Under the pieces are notes generated by a model, which saw nothing but the letters and a program-made list of their open reading frames with translations, was not told the origin of the DNA and searched no databases. A DNA stretch of 64,000 nt from an uncultured Pseudomonadales bacterium (GTDB lineage Bacteria > Pseudomonadota > Gammaproteobacteria > Pseudomonadales > Azotimanducaceae), in NCBI GenBank assembly GCA_958296165.1, contig OY282447.1:3472001-3536000 (forward strand). Reading direction: 5' to 3'. Numbering within the stretch: position 1 is the stretch's first letter; every line of letters starts with the position of its first letter. Shown piece by piece: positions 14,141 through 23,872 of this stretch. The position numbers were made by a program, and so were the translations under genes.

Positions 14141-14932
14141 ATGGCTCAACCCTACTACTTGCCCCTCGCCGATGAAGTGGAGGTGTTCGAGGCCGCCTAC
14201 GCCAGCCGCTTGCCGGTGCTGCTGAAGGGGCCGACCGGCTGCGGCAAGACGCGCTTCGTTGAGCACATGGCGTGGAAACTCTACGGCGGCAACTTAGACG
14301 ACCACTTGGTCACCGTGTCCTGCCACGAAGACCTGACCGGAACGGATTTGGTAGGCCGCTACTTGCTCAAGGGCGACGAGACGGTGTGGCAGGACGGGCC
14401 GCTCACCCGCGCCGTGCGGCAAGGTTCGCTGTGCTACTTGGACGAGATCGTCGAAGCGCGCAAGGACACCACCGTGCTCATCCACTCGCTCACCGACCAC
14501 CGCCGCGTGTTGCCTATCGACAAAACCGGCGAACTCCTGCACGCCCACGATAACTTCGTGCTGGCAATCTCCTACAACCCGGGCTACCAGAGCATTCTCA
14601 AGGATCTCAAGGCCAGCACGCGACAGCGCTTCGTGAGCCTCACCTTCGACTATCCGGACGAACAGCGCGAGGCACAGATCATCGCCCACGAGAGCGGCGT
14701 GGCGAACGGCATTGCCGCCCATCTCGCCACGATCGGCGTGAAGGTACGCAACTTGCGCGAGCACGGCTTTCGCGAAGGCGTTAGCACCCGCTTGCTGATC
14801 TATGCCGCGCAACTGATCGGCCGCGGCATCGCCCCGCGTCGCGCTGCCGACATCGCCATCGTGCAAGCCGTTTCGGACGATGCCGCCGTGCAGGAGGCCG
14901 TCGCCGGAATCGTCGACGTCGTCTGGCCCTGA
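14141..14932 (+). CDS. MoxR-type AAA+ ATPase, CbbQ/NirQ/NorQ family
   Basis: A 263-residue AAA+ protein: Walker [10 protein letters not shown] (about residues 29-37), Walker [11 protein letters not shown], sensor region [10 protein letters not shown], and the CbbQ_C region [17 protein letters not shown]. CbbQ and NorQ work with a von Willebrand-domain partner to insert metal into or remodel an enzyme such as Rubisco or nitric oxide reductase. No such enzyme is encoded in the window, so the client is unknown. The next gene begins at or just after its stop codon. Confidence 0.88.
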   Translation: MAQPYYLPLADEVEVFEAAYASRLPVLLKGPTGCGKTRFVEHMAWKLYGGNLDDHLVTVSCHEDLTGTDLVGRYLLKGDETVWQDGPLTRAVRQGSLCYLDEIVEARKDTTVLIHSLTDHRRVLPIDKTGELLHAHDNFVLAISYNPGYQSILKDLKASTRQRFVSLTFDYPDEQREAQIIAHESGVANGIAAHLATIGVKVRNLREHGFREGVSTRLLIYAAQLIGRGIAPRRAADIAIVQAVSDDAAVQEAVAGIVDVVWP

Positions 14933-14958
14933 CCGCGCTCACCGAGATCGATCGGGTA

Positions 14959-16905
14959 TTGGCGCTGTTCGTCGAAGGCGTGGCCGGGCGGCCGTATCAC
15001 ATCAAGTCGCTGGCCGAACACGCGGGCGAAGAGGACGAGCCGATTGGCGAGGCCAGCCACGACGGCCACAGCCTTTACTTTCCGGATGCCATCGCGTACT
15101 TCCCAAACGCGGCGCTGAATGGCGCCATGTACCGCCTGCTGGCGCTCGACCAGCTGGGTTTCCGCGAGTTCGGCACCTACCGCTTCGACATCGAGGTCGC
15201 CCGGCAACGGCTGCCGCACTTGGTGCAGCCCGCACAGGAGGCGGGCCGGCAATCTGATCTCGGCATCTTCTTCGGAAGCTTTGCCGCGCCCGCTGTTGCG
15301 CGCCGGTTGTTCCGCATCGTCGAGACGGCGCGCATCGAGGCTGCCGTTTGGCGACGCTATCCGGGTGCGCGCAAGTATCGTCGCGCCTTGCGCGGGTATA
15401 TGGCGCAGCACTTCGAGGTGCCGTCGCTGAGGGACTTGGCCGGAGAGCTCGCCATCCTGCAGGCTGGATTGAACGGCATTCCCGTCGATTCGCTTTTGCT
15501 GCCTCTTGCACAGGCGGCGCTCGCGCCGACCGCAGACGTCTACACGAGCGCAGCAGCGACCGTGGCCTGCTTCGACGCCCTGGGCATCGTCGTGGACCGA
15601 AGTTCCGAGGCCGCAGCTGGCGAGCAAGGCGAGACCTTGGAATGGTTGCAGCGCGAAGCGCGTCTTGAAGATTGGGACGAGGAACTCGCCGAGCTCGAAG
15701 GCGAGGTCGCAGTGCTGGAGTTCGCCGAGCAGACCGGCGACGAAGTGAAAGTAGGCGAGGGCCGCAACGACGGCGCCGAGACGCGCGAAATCGGCGCGGA
15801 CCTGATCGCGGAACGCGACAGCCTGAAGCGGCGCATCGACATGGAACGCGCGTCCGTGCGACGCGCTCTCGGCGAGAGCCGCGCCGGAACCGCCAGTTTC
15901 CGCTACGACGAGTGGGACTACCACAACGGCATCTATCTGCGCGGCTGGTGCCGGCTCTACGAGCAGCCGTTGCAGGCCGGCACGGACGCCGACAGCCAAA
16001 CCTTGCTGGCGGCGGTGCGTCCGCTCGCCAACGCCGTGCGGCGGCGCTTCGAGCAAATGCGGCCTGTTGGCTACCAGCGCGTTAAGAAAACGCCGGATGG
16101 AGACGAACTGGACTTGGATGCCATCGTGCAAGCGCGCGCCGACATACGCAACGGCACTTCGCCGGACGAGCGCGTCTACAGCCGTCGAGAAGCCATACGC
16201 CGAGACGTGGCGGCGGCGTTTCTGGTGGATCTCTCTGCTTCCACCGACGACATCGTGCGAGAAGAATCCGAGCCGCCGGCGCCCGCCGAGAGCGGCAATC
16301 AGGACATCCGCGACCCTTTCTTCGACGACGATGACTACGACTTCGCCGCCCGCATGGCTGCCGAAGCCGCGCAGCGGCGGATCATCGACATCCAGCGCGA
16401 AGCGGTGTTGCTGATGGCGACGGCTTTGGAAGGGTTGGGCGACCGCTACGCGATCTACGGATTCTCGGGCTACGGCCGCGATGGCGTGGAGTTCTACATC
16501 GCCAAGGAGTTCGATGCGCCGTTCGACGCCGGCGTACTCGACGCCATTGCGGCCATGAAGCCGAAACGGTCAACGCGCATGGGCCCCGCCGTCCGGCACG
16601 GCGCTGCCAAGCTCCAAGCGAGCGGTGCCGCGCTCAAGGTGCTGATGATCGTCAGCGACGGATTTCCCCAAGACCACGACTACGGCCCGCATCGGGGCGA
16701 GCACGAATACGGCGTGCAAGACACCGCCAAGGCCCTCACCGAAGCGCACGCAGGCGGCATCGAGACGTTTTGCGTAACGGTGGATCGTTCCGGCCACGAC
16801 TATCTGCGCCGCATGTGCCCGGATGAGCGCTACATGGTGATCGAGGAAACCGGCGAGTTGCCGGATGCCTTGCAGAAGGCGTACCGGCAGCTCACACGGA
16901 CTTAA
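14959..16905 (+). CDS. CbbO/NorD-type von Willebrand factor A protein
   Basis: About 650 residues, the partner of the preceding MoxR ATPase. The C-terminal VWA domain has a metal-ion-dependent adhesion site in FLVDLSASTDD and further ligands in LMIVSDGFPQDHDYG; it ends with the NorD-like HDYLRRMCPDERYMVIEE. The middle is acidic and helical. The start is uncertain: TTG at 14959 is given, but the reading frame extends upstream to a CTG that overlaps the ATPase stop ([14 protein letters not shown]), and the extra residues look native. It ends four bases before a convergent gene. Confidence 0.85.
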   Translation: MALFVEGVAGRPYHIKSLAEHAGEEDEPIGEASHDGHSLYFPDAIAYFPNAALNGAMYRLLALDQLGFREFGTYRFDIEVARQRLPHLVQPAQEAGRQSDLGIFFGSFAAPAVARRLFRIVETARIEAAVWRRYPGARKYRRALRGYMAQHFEVPSLRDLAGELAILQAGLNGIPVDSLLLPLAQAALAPTADVYTSAAATVACFDALGIVVDRSSEAAAGEQGETLEWLQREARLEDWDEELAELEGEVAVLEFAEQTGDEVKVGEGRNDGAETREIGADLIAERDSLKRRIDMERASVRRALGESRAGTASFRYDEWDYHNGIYLRGWCRLYEQPLQAGTDADSQTLLAAVRPLANAVRRRFEQMRPVGYQRVKKTPDGDELDLDAIVQARADIRNGTSPDERVYSRREAIRRDVAAAFLVDLSASTDDIVREESEPPAPAESGNQDIRDPFFDDDDYDFAARMAAEAAQRRIIDIQREAVLLMATALEGLGDRYAIYGFSGYGRDGVEFYIAKEFDAPFDAGVLDAIAAMKPKRSTRMGPAVRHGAAKLQASGAALKVLMIVSDGFPQDHDYGPHRGEHEYGVQDTAKALTEAHAGGIETFCVTVDRSGHDYLRRMCPDERYMVIEETGELPDALQKAYRQLTRT

Positions 16906-16909
16906 GCGC

Positions 16910-17569
16910 CTAGTCGTCTCCGCCTAGACCGAACAGCAACAGGATGGAGCTGAATATGTTGTAGAGGGCCACGTAGATGCCCACGGTGGCGCGGATGTAG
17001 TTGGTTTCCTCGCCGCGTACCACCGCGCTCGTCTGCCACAGAATGAGCGCCGCGCCGAACAGGATGCAGAAACCGGCCAGCACTTGCAGCATCAACGTGC
17101 TCACCCAGAAGAACGACACCACCACCGACGCGATTATCACGATGGCGCCGACGACGAGGAAGCCCGAGAGGAAGCTGAAATCGCGCTTGGTGGTGATCGT
17201 GTAGATCGACAAGCCAAAGAACGCCACCGCCGTGATCGCCAACGACTGCGCCACCAGCACGCCGCCGTCGGACGATTGCAGCACCCAACTGAGCAGCGGC
17301 CCGAGCTCCAAACCGAGGAAACCCGTTAGCGCGAACGTCCACACCAAGCCCCAGCCGCTGTTCACCGTCTTGTGGACGGCGAACAGCAGCCCGAAGAACA
17401 CCAACAGGCCAATGAGGCCCAAGTGCGGGAAGCCGATGGCGACGGCCACGGACGCGGTAACCGCACTCCATAGAAGCGTCATCGCCAACAGCGCGTAGGT
17501 GCTGCGCAGCACCTTGTTGATTTCGATTGCCGACGGTGCGCGGGCGGCGAATACGGACGGATTGGCCAT
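16910..17569 (-). CDS. Bax inhibitor-1/YccA family membrane protein
   Basis: A 219-residue protein with seven hydrophobic segments typical of BI-1/YccA proteins, for example LRSTYALLAMTLLWSAVTASVA near the N terminus and SIYTITTKRDFSFLSGFLVVG, which holds the family region between helices 4 and 5. It ends with the family-like NYIRATVGIYVALYNIFSSILLLFG and a short acidic tail (GDD). E. coli YccA modulates FtsH. The start is the ATG of MANPSVFAARAP, preceded by GAGGAC; two TTG codons just upstream are alternatives. It converges with the VWA gene. Confidence 0.9.
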   Translation of the reverse strand: MANPSVFAARAPSAIEINKVLRSTYALLAMTLLWSAVTASVAVAIGFPHLGLIGLLVFFGLLFAVHKTVNSGWGLVWTFALTGFLGLELGPLLSWVLQSSDGGVLVAQSLAITAVAFFGLSIYTITTKRDFSFLSGFLVVGAIVIIASVVVSFFWVSTLMLQVLAGFCILFGAALILWQTSAVVRGEETNYIRATVGIYVALYNIFSSILLLFGLGGDD

Positions 17570-17605
17570 CAACAAGTCCTCGCTTGCTCGAAGTGAAGTC
17601 GATGG

Positions 17606-18100
17606 CTATATAGCCTCTCGCACGGCATGTTTCAAGGGATAGCGAACCTGCCCGTAACGTTCGCTGACTGATTTGAACGCGATTGTCTCGCTCTTCTCGT
17701 TCAGCCGGCGATTGTCGGCAATGCCCGCGTCGCCGGCCCTGCTCGTTACCTCGTTCATTTCGTTGGCGAGAGCAACGAGCTGTTCACGGGCTGCTTCTTC
17801 CTCCATGTGCTCGACCTGCAACCACAAGTTCCGCCACTGGATGTCCAAGCGACCGCACTGGAAGCTGATCGTATGCGCGACCGCCGCCTTCTTTGCGTAG
17901 TCGGCAATGAAGAGCCACGCCGCGGCCAAACCAATGAGAGCGTTGGCGATCAACTGAAGGGAGCTTGGCAGCACATCCAATACCGCCGCGAACGAACCAG
18001 CGGCACCGAACGCCAACAACAACAACGTAATGGCGTGCCAACGACGGTAGTGGTTGGCGACCGCCGTGTAGTACCGCACTAGTCGGTCGGAATCCAGCAA
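17606..18100 (-). CDS. Small two-helix membrane protein, SLATT-like, unknown
   Basis: A 164-residue protein I do not recognise with certainty. Two transmembrane helices (about residues 22-41 and 49-68) are followed by a cytoplasmic helical region with a coiled-coil look (LQVEHMEEEAAREQLVALANEMNEV). The plan of two membrane helices plus a soluble helix resembles SLATT-type proteins, which are often tied to stress or nucleotide signalling; this is a resemblance only. The start is a TTG without a clear ribosome-binding site, and no better start lies upstream before an in-frame stop. Confidence 0.55.
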   Translation of the reverse strand: MLDSDRLVRYYTAVANHYRRWHAITLLLLAFGAAGSFAAVLDVLPSSLQLIANALIGLAAAWLFIADYAKKAAVAHTISFQCGRLDIQWRNLWLQVEHMEEEAAREQLVALANEMNEVTSRAGDAGIADNRRLNEKSETIAFKSVSERYGQVRYPLKHAVREAI

Positions 18101-18383
18101 CTCTTGCCAATCTCGTTGCGGGTTTGATCGCTAACCACGACGGCTCACCTGAACGCTGCTGCAACTAACAAAACCGTATGGGTGGCCTTCTTGCCGTCAA
18201 GCCTGAGAACGGTGCCTGGCGTATTCGCGGCGGGTCGGCAGTTGCCGTAGCGGCGGCGTCTTGCGGATGGTGTCCGCTTCATCGCTAGCGGCAGCGCCTC
18301 TCGCACCTGCGGCTGTCCGGTTGCGCTTGACAGCCGATCGGCGCACTTGGAGAATCCGCTGCTCACGCGAAGCGCCGGGCGTT

Positions 18384-18462
18384 GGCTGCGTAGCTCAGTT
18401 TTGGTTAGAGCACAGCATTCATAATGCTGGGGTCGTCGGTTCAAGCCCGACCGCAGCTACCA
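18384..18462 (+). tRNA. tRNA-Met (CAU), elongator
   Basis: A full cloverleaf with encoded CCA. The acceptor GGCTGCG pairs with CGCAGCT, with a G-U pair at position 1-72, and the anticodon stem CAGCA/TGCTG closes the loop TTCATAA. The overall sequence matches elongator tRNA-Met rather than initiator or Ile2. The D loop has two extra T residues compared with E. coli. The 3' half is overlapped on the opposite strand by the end of the S41 protease reading frame. Confidence 0.93.
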
Positions 18463-19633
18463 CACCCCCTTCGGCGAGCGTGGCCGCCGCCTCCAAGTGA
18501 GCCACCGCTTCCTGCAGCAGCCGTGCGTTGTACTCGGAGCGGCTTTCCTGTTCGCTGCTGGGGATGTCTACATCCGGCACAACGCCTGCCGCTTGGATGG
18601 AGCGGCCGTTGGGCGTGTAGTAGTGCGCGGTTGTGAGCTTGATGGCGCGGCGATTCTGGAAGTACACCACCGATTGCACGGAGCCCTTGCCGTAGCTCCT
18701 AGTGCCGATCACCGTGGCGCGGCCATGATCCTGCAACGCACCGGCCACGACCTCGGATGCCGAAGCCGCGCCGCGGTTAAGGAGCACCGCCAACGGCACG
18801 CCAGCAAGCAGTTCTTCCGGCGTTGCGTCGTAGCGCCGATCGATGTCTTCGGCGCGACCTTTGATGGAGACGATCAGGCCTTCGGCCAGAAAGGCGTCGG
18901 CCAACTGCACGGCCGTCTCCAGCAAGCCGCCGGGATTGTCGCGCAGGTCCACAACAAGGCCGCGCAGAGCGCCATGCTGGCGCAGTTCCTCCACGGCTCG
19001 ATGCAGATCTTCGACGGTGGTTTCGTTGAAGCGCTCGACCTTCACATAGCCGTAGCCGGGTGCCAGCGTTCGGCCTCGCACGCTGGCCACCGCTATCGTG
19101 TCCCGAGTGAGGTCGAAGTCCAAGAGGTCGGGTGCCGTGCCGCGGTGGATGCGCACATGCAGGTCGGTACCCGGTTCGCCGCGCAGCCGATTGACGGCTT
19201 CACCCAGGGTGCGGCCTTTCAGCGATTGACGGTCGACTTCCACCACCCGGTCGCCAGCGACGATGCCAGCGCGAGCGGCCGGTGTGTTTTCGTGCAGGAG
19301 AGTGACCACGGTGACGAAGCCATCGACCAGCCCTAGGTGTACGCCGATGCCGCCGAACTTGCCAGTGGTGTCCTCTTGCATGAGAGTGAGCGCTTGCTTA
19401 TCGAGAAACGCCGAGTGGTCGTCCAGCCCAGCCAGGATGCCGCGAATGGCGTTGTCTACCAACTGCGTGTGCGGCACCTCCTCGACGTATTGCTCGCGCA
19501 CTTCCCGCAGCACGGTGAGCAGCAAGCGCTCGTCCGGCTCGCTCCAATAGCCCTCGATGAACACCGCGGTCATGCCGAGCGCCGCCCCAAGGCCCATGCA
19601 AAGAACGGTGGCAAAGAGGATGATCGGTCTCAT
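18419..19633 (-). CDS. S41 family C-terminal processing peptidase (CtpA-like)
   Basis: A 404-residue periplasmic serine protease. It has an N-terminal membrane anchor or signal (residues 1-26), a PDZ domain (about 90-170, GIGVHLGLVDGFVTV), and the S41 catalytic domain with the nucleophile serine in NRGAASASEVVAGAL and the general-base lysine in GTRSYGKGSVQ. It is likely to trim envelope proteins from their C terminus. The reading frame runs past the natural family end into the tRNA-Met gene: the last residues, VGLEPTTPAL, are antisense to the tRNA and the stop lies opposite its anticodon loop. Confidence 0.9.
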   Translation of the reverse strand: MRPIILFATVLCMGLGAALGMTAVFIEGYWSEPDERLLLTVLREVREQYVEEVPHTQLVDNAIRGILAGLDDHSAFLDKQALTLMQEDTTGKFGGIGVHLGLVDGFVTVVTLLHENTPAARAGIVAGDRVVEVDRQSLKGRTLGEAVNRLRGEPGTDLHVRIHRGTAPDLLDFDLTRDTIAVASVRGRTLAPGYGYVKVERFNETTVEDLHRAVEELRQHGALRGLVVDLRDNPGGLLETAVQLADAFLAEGLIVSIKGRAEDIDRRYDATPEELLAGVPLAVLLNRGAASASEVVAGALQDHGRATVIGTRSYGKGSVQSVVYFQNRRAIKLTTAHYYTPNGRSIQAAGVVPDVDIPSSEQESRSEYNARLLQEAVAHLEAAATLAEGGVVAAVGLEPTTPAL

Positions 19634-19698
19634 CGGCTGTTTATGGCAGCGGCGTTAGGTGGGCCGCGTTCGCGGCGATTTGGTGCCTTGATGGGCAT

Positions 19699-19785
19699 TG
19701 GTGCCCGGAGCCGGAGTCGAACCGGCACAGGACTCAGCCCGAGGGATTTTAAGTCCCTTGTGTCTACCAATTTCACCATCCGGGC
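19699..19785 (-). tRNA. tRNA-Leu (UAA)
   Basis: A class II tRNA of 87 bases with encoded CCA. GCCCGGA pairs with TCCGGGC, the anticodon stem AGGGA/TCCCT holds CTTAAAA with anticodon TAA, and a long variable arm is present. It lies divergent from tRNA-Leu(UAG), 111 bases away, and just upstream of the S41 protease gene on the same strand. Confidence 0.95.
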
Positions 19786-19896
19786 AGAACACGGCGAGTG
19801 TGACCGCTATGGCCGGCGTTGACAAGCCGATGTAACGCACGGACCGTGCGAGCAGCGCTTGCGCGGCAAACCGAACCGCCGTAGTCTGCGGCCATT

Positions 19897-19982
19897 GCCT
19901 AGGTGCCGGAACTGGTAGACGGGCTGGATTTAGGTTCCAGTGTCCTCGAGGCGTGAGGGTTCGACTCCCTCCCTGGGCACCA
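19897..19982 (+). tRNA. tRNA-Leu (UAG), likely integration site
   Basis: A class II tRNA of 86 bases with encoded CCA. The acceptor GCCTAGG pairs with CCTGGGC, and stem CTGGA/TCCAG holds TTTAGGT with anticodon TAG. An integrase remnant starts 17 bases past the CCA, and island-type genes follow for about 11 kb, so the tRNA 3' end is the probable attB site of an integrative element. Confidence 0.95.
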
Positions 19983-19998
19983 ATCCCGTGTTTACCGT

Positions 19999-20259
19999 AT
20001 GAGTCCTTGTTTGTCCGCAAGATGCGTCGATGTTCTGCGCGAAGCGGCAGCGCACCGAAAGAAAGCCGATCTGGTGTTTCCCAGCCTCCGGGGCAAGGTG
20101 CTCTCGGACGCCACGATGGGCAAGCTGCTGCGCGAACACGGGATCGACGCCGTGCCGCACGGCTTCCGATCATCCTTCCGCGACGACGGCGCAGCATGGG
20201 CCGCAGCAGCGCCCAACATCGCCCAGAACGCCGCACAGGGCGTCTCACGCTGCGTCTAG
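19999..20259 (+). pseudogene. Tyrosine recombinase (integrase) fragment
   Basis: About 86 codons matching the middle of a phage or island integrase: ADLVFPSLRGKVLSDATMGKLLREHGIDAVPHGFRSSFRD. The HGFRSSFRD block holds the His-x2-Arg of the catalytic domain. Both ends are missing: the N-terminal half and the catalytic tyrosine. The sequence after SSFRDD is no longer integrase-like. It adjoins tRNA-Leu(UAG) and is the eroded integrase of the element that follows. Confidence 0.8.
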
Positions 20260-20689
20260 GCTAGGCCGGGAAGTCCACGACGTTGCGGTTGCGCACCGTC
20301 GTCGTCTGCGTGCGCGGCCGCGGCCGACCGCTGCGGCCAGCGAACCCACGCGGCTAGGCGCGTCCACCATCGGCCGCGCCGCCACATGCCGCGCGAGACG
20401 GTCACGGAATGTGATGATTTATACTCGCGAAACCGCACGGAAGTAAACCATAAGGATCGCAAAGATTGACTTTGAAGAACACAGCGTGAAAGAGAATAGT
20501 TTTATGCTCGCTAAGTCGTCATAAAGTCAACAATACCCAAGTAAATCAGGATCATCCGCATCTATCCACGACCGTGCGCACGATGCCCATACTGCTCTGT
20601 TTTCGCTCTTTTTTTTTGCATTCCTGCTTGTTTTCGTCTTCGACTAGGCGTAGAGTGTATCCGCAATACATGCGGAACTAGGAGGTCCC
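20260..20689. other. 430-bp AT-rich gap before alpA, probable control region
   Basis: No convincing gene. The stretch is much richer in A and T than its surroundings. TTGACTTT near 20465 and AAAGTCAA near 20525 form a spaced inverted repeat, and a T tract lies near 20610. This is a plausible promoter or excision-control region of the element. Confidence 0.4.
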
Positions 20690-20890
20690 GTGGCAGAAAA
20701 GAACATCACCCCCGAGCTCTATCGCTTACGCGATCTATGCACCGTCCTAGGCGTTGGGCGTTCCACCGTCTATCAATTGCTCGAGACGGATCCGAGCTTT
20801 CCACCACGCGTCCAAATCGCGCGCCGTGCCGTGCGGTGGCGGCGCGTGGAGATCGAAGACTGGGTGCGCAGCCGCCCGGCACTGGCATAG
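20690..20890 (+). CDS. AlpA-family helix-turn-helix regulator
   Basis: A 66-residue protein starting at GTG after a strong AGGAGG ribosome-binding site five bases away. LYRLRDLCTVLGVGRSTVYQLLETDPSFPPRVQI is the AlpA helix-turn-helix, followed by the family tail RAVRWRRVEIEDWVRSRPA. AlpA proteins of P4-like prophages and islands act as excisionase or integrase activators. It fits with the integrase stump upstream and the P4-type primase downstream. Confidence 0.87.
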   Translation: MAEKNITPELYRLRDLCTVLGVGRSTVYQLLETDPSFPPRVQIARRAVRWRRVEIEDWVRSRPALA

Positions 20891-21214
20891 CCTAGCTGAC
20901 GGGCGCAGGAACGCCAGCGATGGCCCACGGGCGGCGCTCGCCGTGGCCCAGCCGAAGGACGCCCTGCGCGTGGCGCTGGCGCGGGCCGTGCGGTGGCGCA
21001 AGGTGGACGTGGTGCGGAGTCGACCCGCCACACCACCGAACGAAGACCGCCGTTTAGTTGCGGCGACCTACCCGGACGCACGCGCGTCCACAATGGAATG
21101 TCGATCTACACCACGGATGGGAACGAATCCCAAGCGCCGAGGCGAGCGTGACTCTCGCCTGGCGCGGCAGCGTAGCTGCGGGGATGTCGTCAACTCTGCA
21201 CGGAATCAACCGAC
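20891..21214. other. 324-bp gap with a decayed echo of the AlpA tail
   Basis: No intact gene. Translation of 20925-21030 gives ALARAVRWRKVDVVRSRPA, close to the C-terminal ARRAVRWRRVEIEDWVRSRPA of AlpA, so this looks like a partial tandem copy or a relic of a second alpA. The remaining bases up to the primase show nothing I recognise. Confidence 0.45.
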
Positions 21215-23180
21215 ATGCGACAGGGTACACAACCACATGCCGCCGCGAATCTCCACCAACCGCTAGCCGCTGCGGAACGCGGAACGCCGTGGCCGCCAGA
21301 TCGCCTTGGCGCACTGGCAATGACGTTGCGGAAGCACGGCGCGACTGACGAAGACTTGGAGCCATTGTGCGGCGCTGCGAACGGTGACGCAGCCACCGCC
21401 AACGGCGCGGCCACAGCACCCGGCGTAATACCGCACCCCCGAACCGCACGCGACGCCATCGCGTTGCTGGCCGCAAAGTGCGACGACCTACGCTTTTGCG
21501 GCAACCATCCGAAGGGCAACGCCTACGAAACGGGGTGGCAGCGCAAGCAACGACCAACCGACCCGAACGAATGGCCGACGAAGTGGTGGCGCTCTGAAAC
21601 CTTTTGCATCGTCATGTCCACAGCCGGCTTGTATTTGGTTGACGTCGACGCGGCGTTCGACATCGTTGGCGACCACCTGGTTGAGCGCTTACCGACGAAG
21701 GCCGAAGCGAAGGAACTGGCGGACGCGCTTGGCGGCAAGCACCACGGCTACGAGTCCACGCCGGGGAAGTCGCATTGGCACATCGTCTACGGCGACCCAG
21801 GCAACGGCGGACGCGAATGGTCGATACGTTCGCGAGCAGGCTTTGCAAGCCAGAACGGACTGCTCTGGAAGTCGTCGAGCGGCGCGTTCTTGCAGTTCGA
21901 TACAAGAGGCGGTGGACGCTATCGAGGCGGCGCGAAGGACGGGCAGATATGCGGCGCTCGCATTGACGCCGACAAGCGGCGGATTCTGAAACTGCTGGCG
22001 GCGCTCGAAGAAGGCGTGACGCCGATCGAACACACGAACGTGCTTTACGGCGCGATGGACTTTGCGCACGGAACTCCGAGGCCGCTACGGACGCACACTC
22101 AGTGGCGTTCACCAACACGTTCTCGACGAAACGAACCGCATAGCAAAACTGCCGAAGACACAGCGTGCGGCGGCTCGGCATGCAGTGGCGGCGGAAGCAG
22201 TGGCGGTGCGAGCGCAGCGCGATGACGCGCCATCCATCGAGGAACTAGCCGACCAAGCGGTGTCCGAAGTCGAGCGTGCCTACGACGGCGCGGCGGATTA
22301 CACCGTGAGCGGCGTGAGCAGCCAGTTCATGTTCGCCGACATCTTCACTCAGCGAGCAGACGGCAACTGGCGCTACGACGCTGTGGCGAAGGACTGGTGG
22401 CATTGGGATGGAAAGCGCTGGTCTGAGCAGACGCAACTCGCGCACAAGCGCATGAAAGGCGTCATCGCCGAATGCACAAAGGACGACGAGAAGGAAACCG
22501 CCAAGTGGCAGCAACAGAGCCACGTGCATGGCGCGTTGACCGTCGCCGGCTACACGTTGACCATCAAGCAATCGGACTTCAACGCCGACCCGCTACTTGC
22601 CGGACTGCCAAACGGCAAGATCATCGACTTGGAGAGCGGCGTGGTGCGCAAGGCCGAACGCGACGACTACTGCACCATGAACCTAGCCGTCGAACCGGCC
22701 GAAGGCGAGCCGGAAGAATTGCTGGCGTTTCTTCGCTTCGCGTTTCATCTGTACGGCGACGAGCGAGACGACCTGATCCAGTCGCTACTATGGACGTGCG
22801 GCGATGCCTTGCGAGGCCACGTAAACAAGGCGGACTCGCACGCCTTTCTCTACTTTCACGGCGCCGCTGGCACCGGCAAGAGCACGCTCACGAACATCCT
22901 GTACCGCGTCATGGGCGACTACGCGACGACCGTCAATGCCAGCAGAATCACCGGCCGGCGCGACGACCATTTGCAATGGCTTCTGCGAGTCAATGGCCGT
23001 CGACTGGCCGTGGCGGACGAACTGCCGCAACTGCCGCTCAAGTGCGAAATCGTCAACGCGCTCAGTGCAGGCGATCCGATCGAGGCGAACGCCATGCGCC
23101 AAGGCAGCGTGGACTTCCGCAGCAGCGCACACCTTGTGATGAACGGCAACCACAAGCCGGGGCTGGACCATAATGGTTAG
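21215..23180 (+). pseudogene. P4-type phage/plasmid primase-helicase, frameshifted and 3' truncated
   Basis: The N-terminal part (from ATG 21215) is a bifunctional primase-polymerase-like region, with RTARDAIALLAAKCDDLRFCGNHPKGNAYETGW and a DVDAAFD acid motif. The frame changes near 22065, resuming in TELRGRYGRTLSGVHQHVLDETNRIA. The D5 N-terminal and SF3 helicase domains follow, with Walker A FHGAAGTGKSTLTN and LAVADELPQ as Walker B. The gene stops at LVMNGNHKPGLDHNG, where relatives continue for well over 100 residues. It would have replicated the island; it is now dead. Confidence 0.85.
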
Positions 23181-23351
23181 TGATCGCTAACCAAGCAGGT
23201 TCCGTGGAGACTTGGCCACTCGACCTTGAGCACCTTGGTCAAGCCGCGCAAGCGCCGCCGCCGCAAGCAACCGTCCAACGTCGTCGACTTTAGGCCGCAG
23301 CGGTAGCCGTGGCGCTGCGGTCGGTTGCGTGGCGCGGTATGATGTACGGCC

Positions 23352-23687
23352 ATGCTGGATCGGGTCATCTACACCACCACACGTGGTCGACAGCCGTTTG
23401 TGCGATGGTTGAACAGCCTGACGCCGCATGACCGCACGCTAGTCTTGTCCGTGGTAGAACGCTGTTGTGCAAGCCACGAACGGTTTGATGCGATGACGAA
23501 GCGCCTAACCCGCGCAGATGGACTGCGTGAACTTGAACTTAAGGGCAGGTTCAACAAGCGCGTTTATCTCATCAAGACAGCAGCCGACGAAGTGATACTG
23601 TTCGGTGGAAGCGGAAAAACGGACCAAACCAAGGAGATCGCCAATGCAAAAGACAGACTGGCCGACTGGCGGCGTCGTGCGGAATGA
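23352..23687 (+). CDS. RelE/HigB-like toxin (phage-derived Gp49-like)
   Basis: A 111-residue protein with RelE-superfamily features: PFVRWLNSLTPHDRTLVLSVVERC, then LTRADGLRELELKGRFNKRVYLIKTAADEVILFGGSGKTDQTKEIANAKDRLADW. The basic KGRFNKRVY core and the late lysine-rich helix are typical of HigB/Gp49 ribosome-dependent mRNA interferases. ATG at 23352 is the only good start. The following gene overlaps it by 44 bases and is the likely antitoxin. Confidence 0.75.
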   Translation: MLDRVIYTTTRGRQPFVRWLNSLTPHDRTLVLSVVERCCASHERFDAMTKRLTRADGLRELELKGRFNKRVYLIKTAADEVILFGGSGKTDQTKEIANAKDRLADWRRRAE

Positions 23688-23872
23688 CCTTGACGAGATG
23701 CTCGTCCAAGAGGTGATGGCATGCGACGAGGCGCGACGTGGTTTGCTGGCAGGCATCCAACTGGCTGACGAAGATGGCGACTTGAAAGGCAAGGTGCGCC
23801 TACAAGACCTGCTTGCTGAAGCCGACCGACGTAGCCGAGTTCGCGACGACTTGCGGCAAGCCGACTCAGAAC

